A DNA stretch of 64,000 bases. Origin: Stenotrophomonas aracearum. Its GTDB lineage: Bacteria > Pseudomonadota > Gammaproteobacteria > Xanthomonadales > Xanthomonadaceae. Both the position numbers and the translations under genes were made by a program. Below, piece by piece: positions 16,541 through 25,699 of this stretch. The stretch spans positions 2,987,001 to 3,051,000 of the forward strand of contig NZ_CP115543.1 of NCBI RefSeq assembly GCF_031834615.1, in the 5' to 3' direction. The stretch's first letter is position 1; each line of letters begins with the position of its first letter. The notes beneath the pieces are model-generated. The model saw only the letters and a list, made by a program, of their open reading frames with translations. It did no database searches and was not told the DNA's origin.

Positions 16541-19099
16541 ATGACCGATTCCGTCACTGCCCCTTCGTCCCGCCTCGGCTGGCGCCGCGCGGCGACCATC
16601 CTCTTCAGCCTGGGGATCCTGGCACTGGCCCTGCGTGGCCTGGCCAATGAGTTCGACGATCACGGTTACCGTGCCATTCGCGACGCATTCCACCCGCTCG
16701 GCGCCGGCCAGATCGCGCTGGCGGTGGTGCTGGGGCTGGCCAGCTACGCCTGCCTGATCGGGTTCGATGCGATCGGCCTGCGCCGCAGCGGCAAACGCCT
16801 GCATCCGGCGCGCGTGGGCATCACCGCCTTCCTGGCACACACGCTGGGCCAAACCCTGGGATTTGCCGCGCTCACCGGCGGCGCGGTGCGCCTGCGCGGC
16901 TACGGCGGTGCCGGGCTGAGCCTGGCCGAGATCGGCCAGGTGGTGCTGATGAGCACGCTGGGCTTCGTGTTCGGCGCCTGGTTGCTGCTGGCGCTGGCGT
17001 TCCTGCTCGAACCCGGTGCGGCGGCGCTGGCGCTGCCGGTGTCCGCGCAGGTGGTACGCGTGCTGGGGGGCGTCGCGCTGCTGGCGTATGTGGGCACCGT
17101 GCTGCTGGTCGGCCGCGACGGACGCACCTTCCACATCCGCGGGCACGCGCTGTGGCTGCCGGACCGCCGCACCATGCTCGGGGTCACCGCGCTCAGCGTG
17201 GTCGAGCTGGTGCTCGCCAGCGCCGCGTTCTACGTGCTGTTGCCGATGGATACCCCGACCGGCCTGCCTGGCTTTGTGGGGCTGTACCTGGTGGCGGTGC
17301 TGGCCGGGCTGATCTCCAGCGTGCCGGCCGGGCTGGGCGTGTTCGAGTGGAGCCTGCTCAAGCTGCTGCCGCAGGTGGCACCGGCCGCCGTGCTGGCGGC
17401 CGCCCTGATCTACCGCGTCACCTACTACGTGCTGCCGCTGCTGCTGGCCACGCTGCTGGCGGTGGTGCCGGCGCTGCGTCGGCCGCTCAAGGTGGGCGCG
17501 GGTGCCACCCGCGCCGGCTGGACCGCGCTGCGTCCGTGGCTGCCGCAGATCATCGCGCTGGCGGTGTTCAGCGTGGGCGCGGCGCTGGTGATCGACGGCA
17601 CCCTGCCGACGCCGCGCCGGCACCTGCTGCACGCCTCGCTGCCGATCCTGGAAACCTCGCACCTGCTCGGCAGCCTGGCCGGCGTGGTGCTGCTGCTGAT
17701 CGGCCAGGGCCTGCAGCGCCGCAGCCATGCGGCGTGGGTGCTGGCCTTGGCGATCTGCGTGATCGCGCCGCTGCCGATCTGGCTGCGCGGCGGCCAGGTG
17801 CTGATCGCGCTGGCCTCGGTGCTGGTGGCGATGGCGCTGTGGGCCTCGCGCCGCGAGTTCTACCGCCAGGGCGCGCTGCTGGACGAAGCATGGTCGTGGC
17901 CGTGGATCCGCAACCTGGGGTTGGTGCTGGTGGCGGTGATCTGGCTGCTGTTCTTCGTGTACAGCCACGTGGAGTACCAGAACGAGTTGTGGTGGCAGTT
18001 CGCCGCACAGGGCAACGCGCCACGTGCGCTGCGCGCACTGCTGGTGGTGGCGATCGCGCTGGCCATCTTCGGATTGGCGCGACTGCTGCACAGCACGCGC
18101 ACACCGTTGCCGGCGGCTGACGGCGCCACCCTGGAGGCGCTTGCGCCGATCCTGCAGGAAGCGCAGGACACCCAGGCCTGCCTCGTGCTCACCGCCGACA
18201 AGGCGGTCCTGCGCGACGCGGCCGGGCACGGCTTCGTGATGATGCAGCGCTATGGCGGTTCGCTGATCGCAATGGGCGACCCGGTGGGACCGCCGGAGGT
18301 GGCCCGCGCATTGATCTGGCGCTTCCGCGAGGAAGCCGACCGGCTCGGCCTGCGCCCGGTGTTCTACCAGGTCGGCGAAGCGTATTGGCAGACGTACCTG
18401 GATCTGGGCCTGACCCTGGTCAAGCTGGGCGAGGAAGCGATGGTGCCGCTGCAGGACTTCGGGCTGGAGGGCCGTGAGCGCGCCGACCTGCGCCAGGCCT
18501 GGAACCGCGGCAAGCGCGGCGGACTCAGCTTCCGCGTGGTGCCGCCAGCCGAGGTACCGGCGTTGATTCCCGCACTGGCGGTGGTCTCGCAGCAGTGGCT
18601 GGACGACAAGGCCGGCGACGAAAAGGGCTTCTCGCTGGGCAGTTTCGATCCAGCCTACCTGGCCCGCTTTCCGGTCGCCGTGGTGGAAGCGGAAGGACGC
18701 ATCGTGGCCTTCGCCAACCTGTGGCAGGCCCCGGCCGGCCATGAGCTGTCGGTGGACCTGATGCGGCACGTGGACGACGCGCCCAAAGGGACGATGGATT
18801 TCCTGTTCATCGAGCTGTTCCGGTGGGGCCGCGAAAACGGCTTCCACCGTTTCTCGCTGGGCATGGCGCCGCTGTCGGGCCTGGCCCAGCACCGGCTGGC
18901 CGGTCGCTGGAACCGCTTCGCCAATGTCGTGGCCCGCCACGGCGAGCGCTTCTACGGCTTCAGCGGGCTGCGCCGCTTCAAGTCAAAGTTCGCCCCGCAG
19001 TGGCGCGCCCGCTACCTGGCCGCACCCGGTGGCATGCACCTGCCGGCAGCGCTGCTGGATGCAACGCGCCTGATCTCGCTCTCGCCCCGCAAAGGGTAG
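16541..19099 (+). CDS. mprF: MprF: lysyl-phosphatidylglycerol synthase/flippase
   Basis: 852 residues from ATG (MTDSVTAPSSRLGW); an in-frame GTG at 16520 preceded by AAGG would add seven residues. The N-terminal ~520 residues form many membrane helices (flippase, with FLAHTLGQTLGFAALTGGAVRLRGYG). The C-terminal ~300 residues are the cytosolic DUF2156/GNAT-like synthase (RYGGSLIAMGDPVGPPE, FYQVGEAYWQTYLDLGL, FHRFSLGMAPLSGL). MprF transfers lysine from Lys-tRNA to phosphatidylglycerol and flips it, lowering surface charge and raising resistance to cationic peptides. It is convergent with acvB. Its stop codon TAG lies inside a GTAG repeat. Confidence 0.95.
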   Translation: MTDSVTAPSSRLGWRRAATILFSLGILALALRGLANEFDDHGYRAIRDAFHPLGAGQIALAVVLGLASYACLIGFDAIGLRRSGKRLHPARVGITAFLAHTLGQTLGFAALTGGAVRLRGYGGAGLSLAEIGQVVLMSTLGFVFGAWLLLALAFLLEPGAAALALPVSAQVVRVLGGVALLAYVGTVLLVGRDGRTFHIRGHALWLPDRRTMLGVTALSVVELVLASAAFYVLLPMDTPTGLPGFVGLYLVAVLAGLISSVPAGLGVFEWSLLKLLPQVAPAAVLAAALIYRVTYYVLPLLLATLLAVVPALRRPLKVGAGATRAGWTALRPWLPQIIALAVFSVGAALVIDGTLPTPRRHLLHASLPILETSHLLGSLAGVVLLLIGQGLQRRSHAAWVLALAICVIAPLPIWLRGGQVLIALASVLVAMALWASRREFYRQGALLDEAWSWPWIRNLGLVLVAVIWLLFFVYSHVEYQNELWWQFAAQGNAPRALRALLVVAIALAIFGLARLLHSTRTPLPAADGATLEALAPILQEAQDTQACLVLTADKAVLRDAAGHGFVMMQRYGGSLIAMGDPVGPPEVARALIWRFREEADRLGLRPVFYQVGEAYWQTYLDLGLTLVKLGEEAMVPLQDFGLEGRERADLRQAWNRGKRGGLSFRVVPPAEVPALIPALAVVSQQWLDDKAGDEKGFSLGSFDPAYLARFPVAVVEAEGRIVAFANLWQAPAGHELSVDLMRHVDDAPKGTMDFLFIELFRWGRENGFHRFSLGMAPLSGLAQHRLAGRWNRFANVVARHGERFYGFSGLRRFKSKFAPQWRARYLAAPGGMHLPAALLDATRLISLSPRKG

Positions 19100-19118
19100 A
19101 GCCGGGCCCTGCCCGGCT
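19096..19118 (+). repeat. SMAG-like GTAG palindrome
   Basis: GTAG head followed by AGCCGGGC-CCT-GCCCGGCT (eight-base arms). The TAG of its head is the stop codon of mprF. Confidence 0.8.
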
Positions 19119-19129
19119 GCCCTGCCCGG

Positions 19130-20515
19130 CTAACGCGGCGAACCTGCTCCCGTAGCGCCGGGCGCTGCCCGGCCAAGATGCTCAAGCAGCGTCTTCGCCA
19201 AACGGTCATAGTCGCCCTTGAAATGATGATCGCCGGGCAGCGCGATCACCGTTGCATGCCCCTTCGGCAGCTCCGGGCACAGCGCGTCCCCGTCGTTCTC
19301 GCCATACAGGCACAGCGTGCGGCCGGTCGGAAGCTTCGCGATTTCGGGCGCGATCGGCAGTCCACCGCCGCCACCGCCCAGCCAGTTGCTGACATGGAAT
19401 TCGTAGTCGGCCTTGCGACCCACCGACATCAACCCGATCAGCGCCACCGCGTCGCGCGTGGCCGGATCCAGCTGGTTGATCGCCGCCGGCAGTACATCCG
19501 CGCCCTGCGAGAAGCCGACCAGCAGCAGGCGCTTGCGCTGCCACTGCCGACCGTAATGCTGCGCGATGCGTTCCAGGTCGCGGGCAAAGCCTTCGGGGGT
19601 GCGCGCGGTCCAGAAGTAGCGCAGCGAGTCCACGCCGACTACCGGGATGCCGCCCTCGCTCAGCGCGGCCGCCACGTCCTTGTCCAGACCGGCCCAGCCG
19701 CCATCGCCGGAGACGAAGATGGCCAGCGTGTCGCCCGGCGTGCGCGAGGGCACTTCCACCACCGGCAACCCCTTCAGGTCGTCCGGCGGCGGCGCCAGGC
19801 TGATGCCCTTCTGCGCACCGATCACCTGCACGGCGGCCTGCAGGCCCGGCAGGTCGGAGCCACTGGCGGTGCGCTGGAACTGACGCCCCATGTCCACGCG
19901 GCGCACGAACGCGGCGGCATCGCCGGCCGCGCAGTGGTGGTCGCCGGCGGCGTTCAACCACGGAAAACTCAATTCGGCCGGCTGCAGGCGGCCATGGCTG
20001 ACACCGGCGCCACAGACCGCGCGTTCGCGCGCCTGGTCCGGGCAGAAGCCGGTGGTGACCAGGCCGGCGAAGATCTGGGTATCGGCCTGCGCGGCCACTG
20101 CATAGGCCAGCTCGGCGCCGCTGCCGTCGCCACCGATCAGCGGCAGATGGTAGCCGGGCACATGCAGGTAGGCCTGCACCCAGCGCGAGAAGTTTTCCAC
20201 GTCGCCCGCACCGAACGCGCAGCTGCCGCCGCTTTCCGCCGCCAGTGCCTTGCGCAGGCGGGCTACATCCACCTGCGCGACCAGCGCGCCCTGCGCACGC
20301 AGCGTTTCCAGGCGCTGCTGCGAACGCGCGGCGTCGTGGCCGCCATCGAACCAGATCACCACGCGCTGCGGGTGGCCGTCCGGGGCATGGATCGTGATGT
20401 CCTGGAAGCGTCCGTGACTGACCTGCTGCGGTGCCGCCGAGGCCGGCAGCGCGCCCAACAACGAGGCCATGCCCATCACCACGCCCACTGCCCTGCCCAC
20501 ACTGGCTCGCCGCAT
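19130..20515 (-). CDS. acvB: AcvB/VirJ-type periplasmic lysyl-phosphatidylglycerol hydrolase
   Basis: 461 residues. The ATG has CCAGGA nine bases upstream. Residues 1-28 are a signal peptide ending LPASAAP. The protein has two alpha/beta-hydrolase-like halves; the C-terminal VirJ domain contains FVSGDGGWAGLDKDVAAAL, VGFSQGADVLPAAIN (nucleophile serine in G-F-S-Q-G) and a final histidine in LPGDHHFKGDYD. Agrobacterium AcvB removes lysine from lysyl-phosphatidylglycerol in the periplasm, and acvB homologues usually sit beside mprF/lpiA. Here the two genes converge with 30 bases between them. The last residues (GRAAPGAT) are encoded by a GTAG repeat. Confidence 0.9.
   Translation of the reverse strand: MRRASVGRAVGVVMGMASLLGALPASAAPQQVSHGRFQDITIHAPDGHPQRVVIWFDGGHDAARSQQRLETLRAQGALVAQVDVARLRKALAAESGGSCAFGAGDVENFSRWVQAYLHVPGYHLPLIGGDGSGAELAYAVAAQADTQIFAGLVTTGFCPDQARERAVCGAGVSHGRLQPAELSFPWLNAAGDHHCAAGDAAAFVRRVDMGRQFQRTASGSDLPGLQAAVQVIGAQKGISLAPPPDDLKGLPVVEVPSRTPGDTLAIFVSGDGGWAGLDKDVAAALSEGGIPVVGVDSLRYFWTARTPEGFARDLERIAQHYGRQWQRKRLLLVGFSQGADVLPAAINQLDPATRDAVALIGLMSVGRKADYEFHVSNWLGGGGGGLPIAPEIAKLPTGRTLCLYGENDGDALCPELPKGHATVIALPGDHHFKGDYDRLAKTLLEHLGRAAPGATGAGSPR
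19152..19173 (+). repeat. SMAG-like GTAG palindrome inside the acvB 3' end
   Basis: GTAG followed by an imperfect GCCGGGC/GCCCGGC hairpin. It is in direct orientation with the copy at 19096 and lies within the acvB coding sequence, near its stop codon. Confidence 0.7.
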
Positions 20516-20592
20516 CGTCACGCATCCTGGAAAAGTGGCCCCACGATACGCCTGTCCCCTGCGTAGGACATGTACACAGACTGGCTGCTGTA

Positions 20593-21246
20593 TCAGTCCC
20601 TGCAGGCCGCAGCCACTGCGGTGCGTCGCGCCTGGCGCCACGACTGCAGCGCCGCCACGACCAGCCACAGCACCACCGCGGCGATCACCAGCTTCTGTCC
20701 GGCACCGCGCGGCGGTCCGCGCCACAGCACGTGCAGCCACAGCAGCGCGAAGCACAACCAGGCCCACCACCAGGCCGGGCCGGCCCAGCGACGCCACTGC
20801 GGATCGGCACGCAGGTACCAGCTCTGCAGCAGCATGGCCACGCTCACGCACAGGAAGGCCGTGTTGGCGGCAAGGCCATGCACCAGCGGCGCCAGCAGCG
20901 GCGCCTGCTCCGGCAGCCAGCTGTCGCCGATCGCCACGCCCATCAGGCCCAGTCCGGCCACGCAGAACAGCAGCGGTGCGGCCGCACTGCGGCGGGGCGA
21001 GCGGCTGGCCGCGTAAAGCGACCAGGCCAGCAGCATGATCGCCACCGCCAGCACGCAGTAGGCAGTGCGCAGCGCCAGGCCCCACGGCCCGTGCAGGTAC
21101 AGGCTCAGGGTGGCCTGCACCCAGTCCAGGTCCTGGCGCGCCCATTGCGTCCACAGCGCGATGAGCACGAACCCGGCCAGCGCCAGCAGCGCGAGTTGCG
21201 CAACATGGGCATGCAGGGGCAGGCGTAAGCGCGGCGCGTCACTCAC
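20593..21246 (-). CDS. Multi-pass membrane protein of unknown function
   Basis: 217 residues from a GTG that overlaps the stop of the upstream gene (GTGA). About six hydrophobic segments are visible, e.g. LALLALAGFVLIALW near the N-terminus and LVIAAVVLWLVVAAL near the C-terminus. The loops are Arg-rich and the composition is Trp-rich (PAWWWAWL). I do not recognise a family. It is coupled to the small Cys-rich protein upstream, so the two may act together. Confidence 0.75.
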   Translation of the reverse strand: MSDAPRLRLPLHAHVAQLALLALAGFVLIALWTQWARQDLDWVQATLSLYLHGPWGLALRTAYCVLAVAIMLLAWSLYAASRSPRRSAAAPLLFCVAGLGLMGVAIGDSWLPEQAPLLAPLVHGLAANTAFLCVSVAMLLQSWYLRADPQWRRWAGPAWWWAWLCFALLWLHVLWRGPPRGAGQKLVIAAVVLWLVVAALQSWRQARRTAVAAACRD

Positions 21247-21434
21247 GACTCGGCCTCGGGGTGGCGCAGCCGCCACGCGGCCAGGGCGGTGCGGTAGCGC
21301 TGCAGTTCGTCGCTGTAGAGGTCGAGCACGCACAGCGGGCAACCGCTGCCGCAGCATTCGTTGGGGCCGGGCTCTTCCGGTGCGATCGGGCGCGGATCCG
21401 GGTCGGCGGCGGAGGTAGGCAGGGGCACGGGCAT
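21243..21434 (-). CDS. Oxidoreductase-like domain protein (small, Cys-rich)
   Basis: 63 residues. The central segment PNECCGSGCPLCVLDLYSDE with five cysteines is the signature of the short oxidoreductase-like domain that also occurs at the start of some eukaryotic mitochondrial proteins. No known catalytic role is established. The N-terminus is Pro-rich. It overlaps the membrane-protein gene by four bases. Confidence 0.8.
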   Translation of the reverse strand: MPVPLPTSAADPDPRPIAPEEPGPNECCGSGCPLCVLDLYSDELQRYRTALAAWRLRHPEAES

Positions 21435-21457
21435 GCGCCCAGTGTAAGCGACCCGCT

Positions 21458-22060
21458 TCAGCGCCCGAGCCGACGGCGCAGGTTGGCGCGCGCGGCGGCG
21501 TCCAGCCGCTGGTGGAAAAAGTCGCTCAGGAAGATCCGCGGGCTGCGCAGCAGGTGGCTCAGGAAACGCCGCCGGTTGAGCCGGAACAGGAAGCCCGGGA
21601 CATGCCCGGCATATTCCTCGGCGATGCCCCGGTCGTACGCGTCGAACACTTCGGCCGGGGCGCCCAGGATCGCCATGTCGCAGTCCAGGAACAGCGCCGC
21701 TTCCGCGTCCACGTCGCTGGCGCCGAGCGTACCGTGCTGCGCGGTCAGCAGGATCAGCTGCTCCACCCGCGGCCCGTCCACGCCCGCGCCGGGCAGCCAG
21801 CGTTCGATCTGCGCCAGCGCCAGCGCTGCCGAACGCGCTTCATTGTCCTTGCGCCCGGCATCGTAGATGGCGTCGTGATAGAGCGCGGCCAACTGCACTT
21901 CGCGGGGATGCTGCCAGCCGGGCCCATCAGCGACGGCCTGGCAGTGCTCCAGCACGGCGCGCACGTGCGCATACCCGTGATAGGCCCGTGGCGGTGCCGC
22001 GTAGGCGGCTTCCAGGTCGGCCTGCATGGCCGCCGGCAGGGAGAGCGGTGCGAAGGTCAT
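21458..22060 (-). CDS. HD-domain metal-dependent phosphohydrolase (predicted)
   Basis: 200 residues from ATG (MTFAPLSLPAAMQADLEAAY); longer in-frame sequence upstream runs through the divergent intergenic region and looks non-coding. HD-type metal ligands are in YHGYAHV, LYHDAIYDA (the HD pair) and LFLDCDMAILG. This is the pattern of small bacterial proteins annotated as predicted metal-dependent HD phosphohydrolases; the substrate is unknown. Divergent from the transglutaminase-TPR gene. Confidence 0.82.
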   Translation of the reverse strand: MTFAPLSLPAAMQADLEAAYAAPPRAYHGYAHVRAVLEHCQAVADGPGWQHPREVQLAALYHDAIYDAGRKDNEARSAALALAQIERWLPGAGVDGPRVEQLILLTAQHGTLGASDVDAEAALFLDCDMAILGAPAEVFDAYDRGIAEEYAGHVPGFLFRLNRRRFLSHLLRSPRIFLSDFFHQRLDAAARANLRRRLGR

Positions 22061-22199
22061 GGCCGCATCATTGGCCGGGCCTGGGGCCGATGGCAAGCAC
22101 GACCATGGGCGCAGCAGCCCGACGAGCGGCGCGCGGAGCGCCGCGACCGGGCCTAGACTGAATCCACGAATGCTCCGTCGCCGCTGCGAGGTGACCGCG

Positions 22200-23345
22200 A
22201 TGAACGGCTGGAAATCGCTTGCCCTGCTGGCCCTGCTGGGATCGGCCGCCTGCCCTGCGCCTGCGGCGCCGCCGCCCGCCGCCGTGCCCACCGCCTTGCC
22301 CGAGACAGCGGTGCAGCCGGTCCCCTCCCCCGAGCAGATCGTGGCCATTCCGCCCGCATTGCGGGCGCTGCTCCAGCAACGCGTCATCGCTGCGGGCACC
22401 TCGCGCGAACAGCGGCTGGAGCGCCTGGTGCACCTGATCTTCGATGAAGACGGCATGCACCTGGAGTACGACCCCTACGCCACCAGCACCATTGCCGAAA
22501 CCTGGCAGACCGGGCGCGCCAACTGCCTGTCGTTCACCCTGATGTTCGTGACCCTGGCGCGCGCCGCGGGGATCGACGCACGCGTGCAGGAGGTGGCGCA
22601 GGTGGTCACCTGGCACCAGGACGAAGGCGTGATCTACAACGTCGGCCACGTCAATGTCGGGCTGACCGTCAACGGGCGCACCGCCGTGGTCGACCTCGAC
22701 CGCAACGTGCTGTACGACCGCTACGGACCGCGCCCGATCACCGAACAGCGTGCGCTGGCCCACTTCTACAACAATCGCGGGGCCGCGCAGATGGCCGACG
22801 GCAACACCGCGCAGGCGCGTGCGTACCTGGATGCCGCGATCGCGATGTCGGACGACTTCCCCGCCGGCTGGAACAACCTGGGCGTCCTCGATACCCGCCT
22901 GGGCCGGCTGGACCAGGCACGCCATGACTACGAAAAGGCGCTTGAGCTGCAACCCCGGCACGTGGCCGCGCTGACCAATGCCAGCGCGCTGTACCGGAAG
23001 CTGGGCGACACGCGCCGCGCCGACCGCCTGGCCGTGCGCCTGCAGCAGGTACAGAAAACCGACCCGTTCGCGCAGTTCCGGCTGGGCAACGAGGCCGAAC
23101 AGCGCCATGACTATGCCAACGCCATCGACCACTACCAGCGCGCGATCCGCCTGTACGGCACGGCGCACCAGTTCCACTTCGGGCTGGCGCGCGCCTTGTT
23201 CCTGGCCGGCGACAGCCGCCGCGCGTCGCGCGAAATGACCCGCGCCCGCGACCTCTCCGGCGAGAACGCCGACACGCTGCGCGCAACCTACCAGGCCAAG
23301 CTGGACAGCCTCCAGCGATGGCGGCAGCGCACCGCCGCCAATTGA
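22200..23345 (+). CDS. Exported transglutaminase-like/TPR protein
   Basis: 381 residues from ATG with GAGGTGA six bases upstream. A signal sequence (MNGWKSLALLALLGSAACPAPAA) contains a possible lipobox SAAC. Residues about 90-200 have a transglutaminase-like core: TGRANCLSFTLMFVTLARAAGI (catalytic Cys context) and VGHVNVGLTVNG (His). The C-terminal half has several TPR units, e.g. FYNNRGAAQMADGNTAQARAY and GWNNLGVLDTRLGRLDQARH. A periplasmic scaffold or peptidase-like function is possible; I do not know a characterised homologue. Confidence 0.8.
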   Translation: MNGWKSLALLALLGSAACPAPAAPPPAAVPTALPETAVQPVPSPEQIVAIPPALRALLQQRVIAAGTSREQRLERLVHLIFDEDGMHLEYDPYATSTIAETWQTGRANCLSFTLMFVTLARAAGIDARVQEVAQVVTWHQDEGVIYNVGHVNVGLTVNGRTAVVDLDRNVLYDRYGPRPITEQRALAHFYNNRGAAQMADGNTAQARAYLDAAIAMSDDFPAGWNNLGVLDTRLGRLDQARHDYEKALELQPRHVAALTNASALYRKLGDTRRADRLAVRLQQVQKTDPFAQFRLGNEAEQRHDYANAIDHYQRAIRLYGTAHQFHFGLARALFLAGDSRRASREMTRARDLSGENADTLRATYQAKLDSLQRWRQRTAAN

Positions 23346-23348
23346 AGG

Positions 23349-23684
23349 TCAGGCCTTTTTCAGGAAGCAGGTCTTCAGGACCAACCCCTTGATCTTGTCC
23401 GAGTTGCCTTCGATGTGCTCGGCGTCGTCCTCGACCAGGCGGATGTTGCGGATCACGGTGCCCTGCTTCAGCGGGATCGACGAGCCCTTGACCTTGAGAT
23501 CCTTGATCACCGTCACTGTGTCGCCAGCTTCCAGCACGTTGCCATTGCTGTCGCGCACCACCAGCACCTGGGTGCCCGCGTCGCCGGCCGCCCACTCGAA
23601 GCCGCAGTCGGCGCAGATCCACAGCGCGCCGTCGGCGTAGGTGTTTTCCAGGGTGCATTGCGGGCAGGCGGGTACGGCGGACAT
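23349..23684 (-). CDS. yjdM: YjdM/PhnA-family zinc-ribbon protein
   Basis: 111 residues. The N-terminal zinc ribbon has CPQC and CADC knuckles; the C-terminal domain shows the family blocks VVRDSNGNVLEAGDTVTVI, KDLKVKGSS and RNIRLVEDD. It is close to E. coli YjdM (PhnA), which despite its old name is not needed for phosphonate use. Function is unproven. It converges on the transglutaminase-TPR gene with three bases between stops. Confidence 0.9.
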   Translation of the reverse strand: MSAVPACPQCTLENTYADGALWICADCGFEWAAGDAGTQVLVVRDSNGNVLEAGDTVTVIKDLKVKGSSIPLKQGTVIRNIRLVEDDAEHIEGNSDKIKGLVLKTCFLKKA

Positions 23685-23801
23685 GATGAAGCCTTCAGGA
23701 ACGGAACAGCCGCCATTGTAACCGCCCGGCCCGGACGGGCCTTGCACCGGCGGTCCGCTTGCCGCACAGTGCGCGCCCCCTGACCCTTCGGCCCGGCCCG
23801 C

Positions 23802-25163
23802 ATGAAAATCGGCATCGACTTTGGTACCAGCAATTCCGCCGCCGCCGCCGTGGTCGAAGGCCGGGTCGTGCCGATCCGCTTCGGCGAGGCCGAACAGTTC
23901 CGCACCACGGTGTACTTCCCCGAGGTAATGCGCGACCCCAACGACTTCGCACTGACCCCGGCGCTGGAGCATGAGCTGGCGCGGTTGATCGACGCGGCCG
24001 CGCGGGATGCACGCGCGGCCGGGCAGGAACGCGCACCGGACGCGTTGCGCCGCGAAGCGCTGCGCGTGGTGCGCCGGCAGTGGATGGAGGAACAGATGCG
24101 GGCGCCGCTGACCTCGACCAAGCTGCTGCAGAACGCGGTGTACGGCGACGAAGCGCTGGAAGCCTACTTCGAGGAGAACGAAGGCAACCTGGTGCAGAGC
24201 CCGAAGTCGATGCTGGGCTACAACCTGCACCCGCGCGCGCGCCAGACCATCACCGGCATCGCCACCCACATCCTCGAACACATCCGGCTGACCGCGTCGC
24301 GGCAGCTGGACACCGCGGTGCGCACCGCCACCCTCGGCCGCCCGGTGCAGTTCCGCAGTTCGATCGGCGCGGCGGGCAATGACCAGGCGCTGGAGATCCT
24401 GCATACCGCGGCGATCGCCGCCGGTTTCGACAGCGTGGATTTCCTGGAAGAGCCGGCCGCAGCGGCCATGCACTACCACGCCGAGAGCGCGCAGGAACAC
24501 GACACGGTGGTGGTGGATATCGGCGGTGGTACCACCGACGTGGCGCATGCCCGCGTGGGCGGCACGCAGGCGCCGAAGATCCACCGTGCATGGGGGATCG
24601 CGCGCGGCGGTACCGATATCGACCTGGCGCTGAGCCTGGGCGCGTACATGCCGCTGTTCGGCCGTGGCAGCAGCCGCGTGCCGGCGCACCACTATGTGGA
24701 AGCGGCGATGGTGCAGGACATGACCCGCCAGCGCGATTTCCGCCAGCACGCCTACCGCGACGTGGACGCGCCGTGGGGCAAGCGCCTGCAGGCGCTGCAG
24801 GAGACCGGCAACACTGCGCGCCTGTACCGCGAAGTGGAGCGCTGCAAGATTTCGCTGAGCAGCGAGGCGCAGCACGCCAGCGCACTGGATTTCATCGAGC
24901 GCGACCTTGGCGTGGCAGTCGAGCGCGCCCGCCTGGAGGGGGCCGCCGGGCAGTACCTGGGCGAGCTCACCGGCCTGCTGGAACAGGTCCGGGCGGACAT
25001 CGGCCATGATCCGGCCGCGGTCTTCCTCACCGGCGGCATGTCGCGCGCCGGCTACCTGCAGCAGGCCGTGGCAGCGGCCTTCCCGGGGTCGACCCTGGTG
25101 CGGGGCAATCCCTCGTTCGGCGTGGTCCACGGGCTGGCCTGGGCGGCGGCAGGCAACGTCTGA
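23802..25163 (+). CDS. yegD: Hsp70-like chaperone of the YegD type
   Basis: 453 residues. Actin-like ATPase fold: phosphate-1 loop GIDFGTSNSAAAAV, phosphate-2 VVVDIGGGTTDVAHARV, ERCKISLSSEAQ and adenosine loop VFLTGGMSRAGYL. It ends with the nucleotide-binding domain, lacking the peptide-binding domain of DnaK, as in E. coli YegD (about 450 residues). YegD-type proteins are divergent Hsp70s whose clients are unknown. Stand-alone gene, divergent from yjdM. Confidence 0.88.
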   Translation: MKIGIDFGTSNSAAAAVVEGRVVPIRFGEAEQFRTTVYFPEVMRDPNDFALTPALEHELARLIDAAARDARAAGQERAPDALRREALRVVRRQWMEEQMRAPLTSTKLLQNAVYGDEALEAYFEENEGNLVQSPKSMLGYNLHPRARQTITGIATHILEHIRLTASRQLDTAVRTATLGRPVQFRSSIGAAGNDQALEILHTAAIAAGFDSVDFLEEPAAAAMHYHAESAQEHDTVVVDIGGGTTDVAHARVGGTQAPKIHRAWGIARGGTDIDLALSLGAYMPLFGRGSSRVPAHHYVEAAMVQDMTRQRDFRQHAYRDVDAPWGKRLQALQETGNTARLYREVERCKISLSSEAQHASALDFIERDLGVAVERARLEGAAGQYLGELTGLLEQVRADIGHDPAAVFLTGGMSRAGYLQQAVAAAFPGSTLVRGNPSFGVVHGLAWAAAGNV

Positions 25164-25361
25164 AGCCCTTGCGCGGCAAGGGTTTCCAGCCGTGGAACCG
25201 CCGCATTAACAAAACGTTACGCCGAAAGCGCTATCATTTTTCGGCTTCGATGCGCAATGCGCATGTCGTCTCCAGCCTCGTAGAGGCCATCATCCCCGCC
25301 GATGTTGGTGCCATGGACCTGTCCGTGGCGTCGGGATCGTCTTTCGCCAGGAGAAACTGGA

Positions 25362-25679
25362 TTGGGCGCATGCGCCGAGCCGGACACCATCGACTGCCGC
25401 CGCTGCGACGCGGTGTGCTGTCGGTTGTCGGTAACGGTGATGCCCGACGACGCGGTGCCGGCCTATCTGCTGGATACCGATGAAGCCGGCCGTACCGTGA
25501 TGGCACGCAACGACGAAGGTTGGTGCGCTGCGATCGACCCCTATCACCTGCGCTGCACGATCTATTCGCAGCGCCCCGCGATCTGCCGCCAGTTTTCGAT
25601 GGGCGGCGATGACTGCCGCACCGTGCGGCAGGACTACCGTCGACAGCAGCACGAGGCGTCGACGTTTTTTCCCACGTAG
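25362..25679 (+). CDS. YkgJ-family cysteine-cluster protein
   Basis: 105 residues if translation begins at TTG 25362, which has AGGAG eight bases upstream and places the cysteine cluster near the N-terminus. An in-frame ATG at 25302 has no ribosome-binding site. Cysteines lie in CRRCDAVCCRL, GWCAA, LRCTIYSQRPAICRQFSMGG and DDCR, the YkgJ/CxxCxxxCC zinc- or iron-binding pattern. The function of this family is unknown. Followed after 20 bases by a 59-residue protein, probably in one transcript. Confidence 0.75.
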   Translation: MGACAEPDTIDCRRCDAVCCRLSVTVMPDDAVPAYLLDTDEAGRTVMARNDEGWCAAIDPYHLRCTIYSQRPAICRQFSMGGDDCRTVRQDYRRQQHEASTFFPT

Positions 25680-25699
25680 TACCCATGACAGGAGCATCC

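Noticed and set aside
16397..18940. Long open frame antisense to mprF
   Set aside because: Gln/His/Arg-rich shadow frame; MprF motifs are on the plus strand.
19130..21154. 674-residue version of AcvB starting at 21154
   Set aside because: The extra N-terminus runs antisense-like through the membrane-protein gene; the start at 20515 has a signal peptide and ribosome-binding site.
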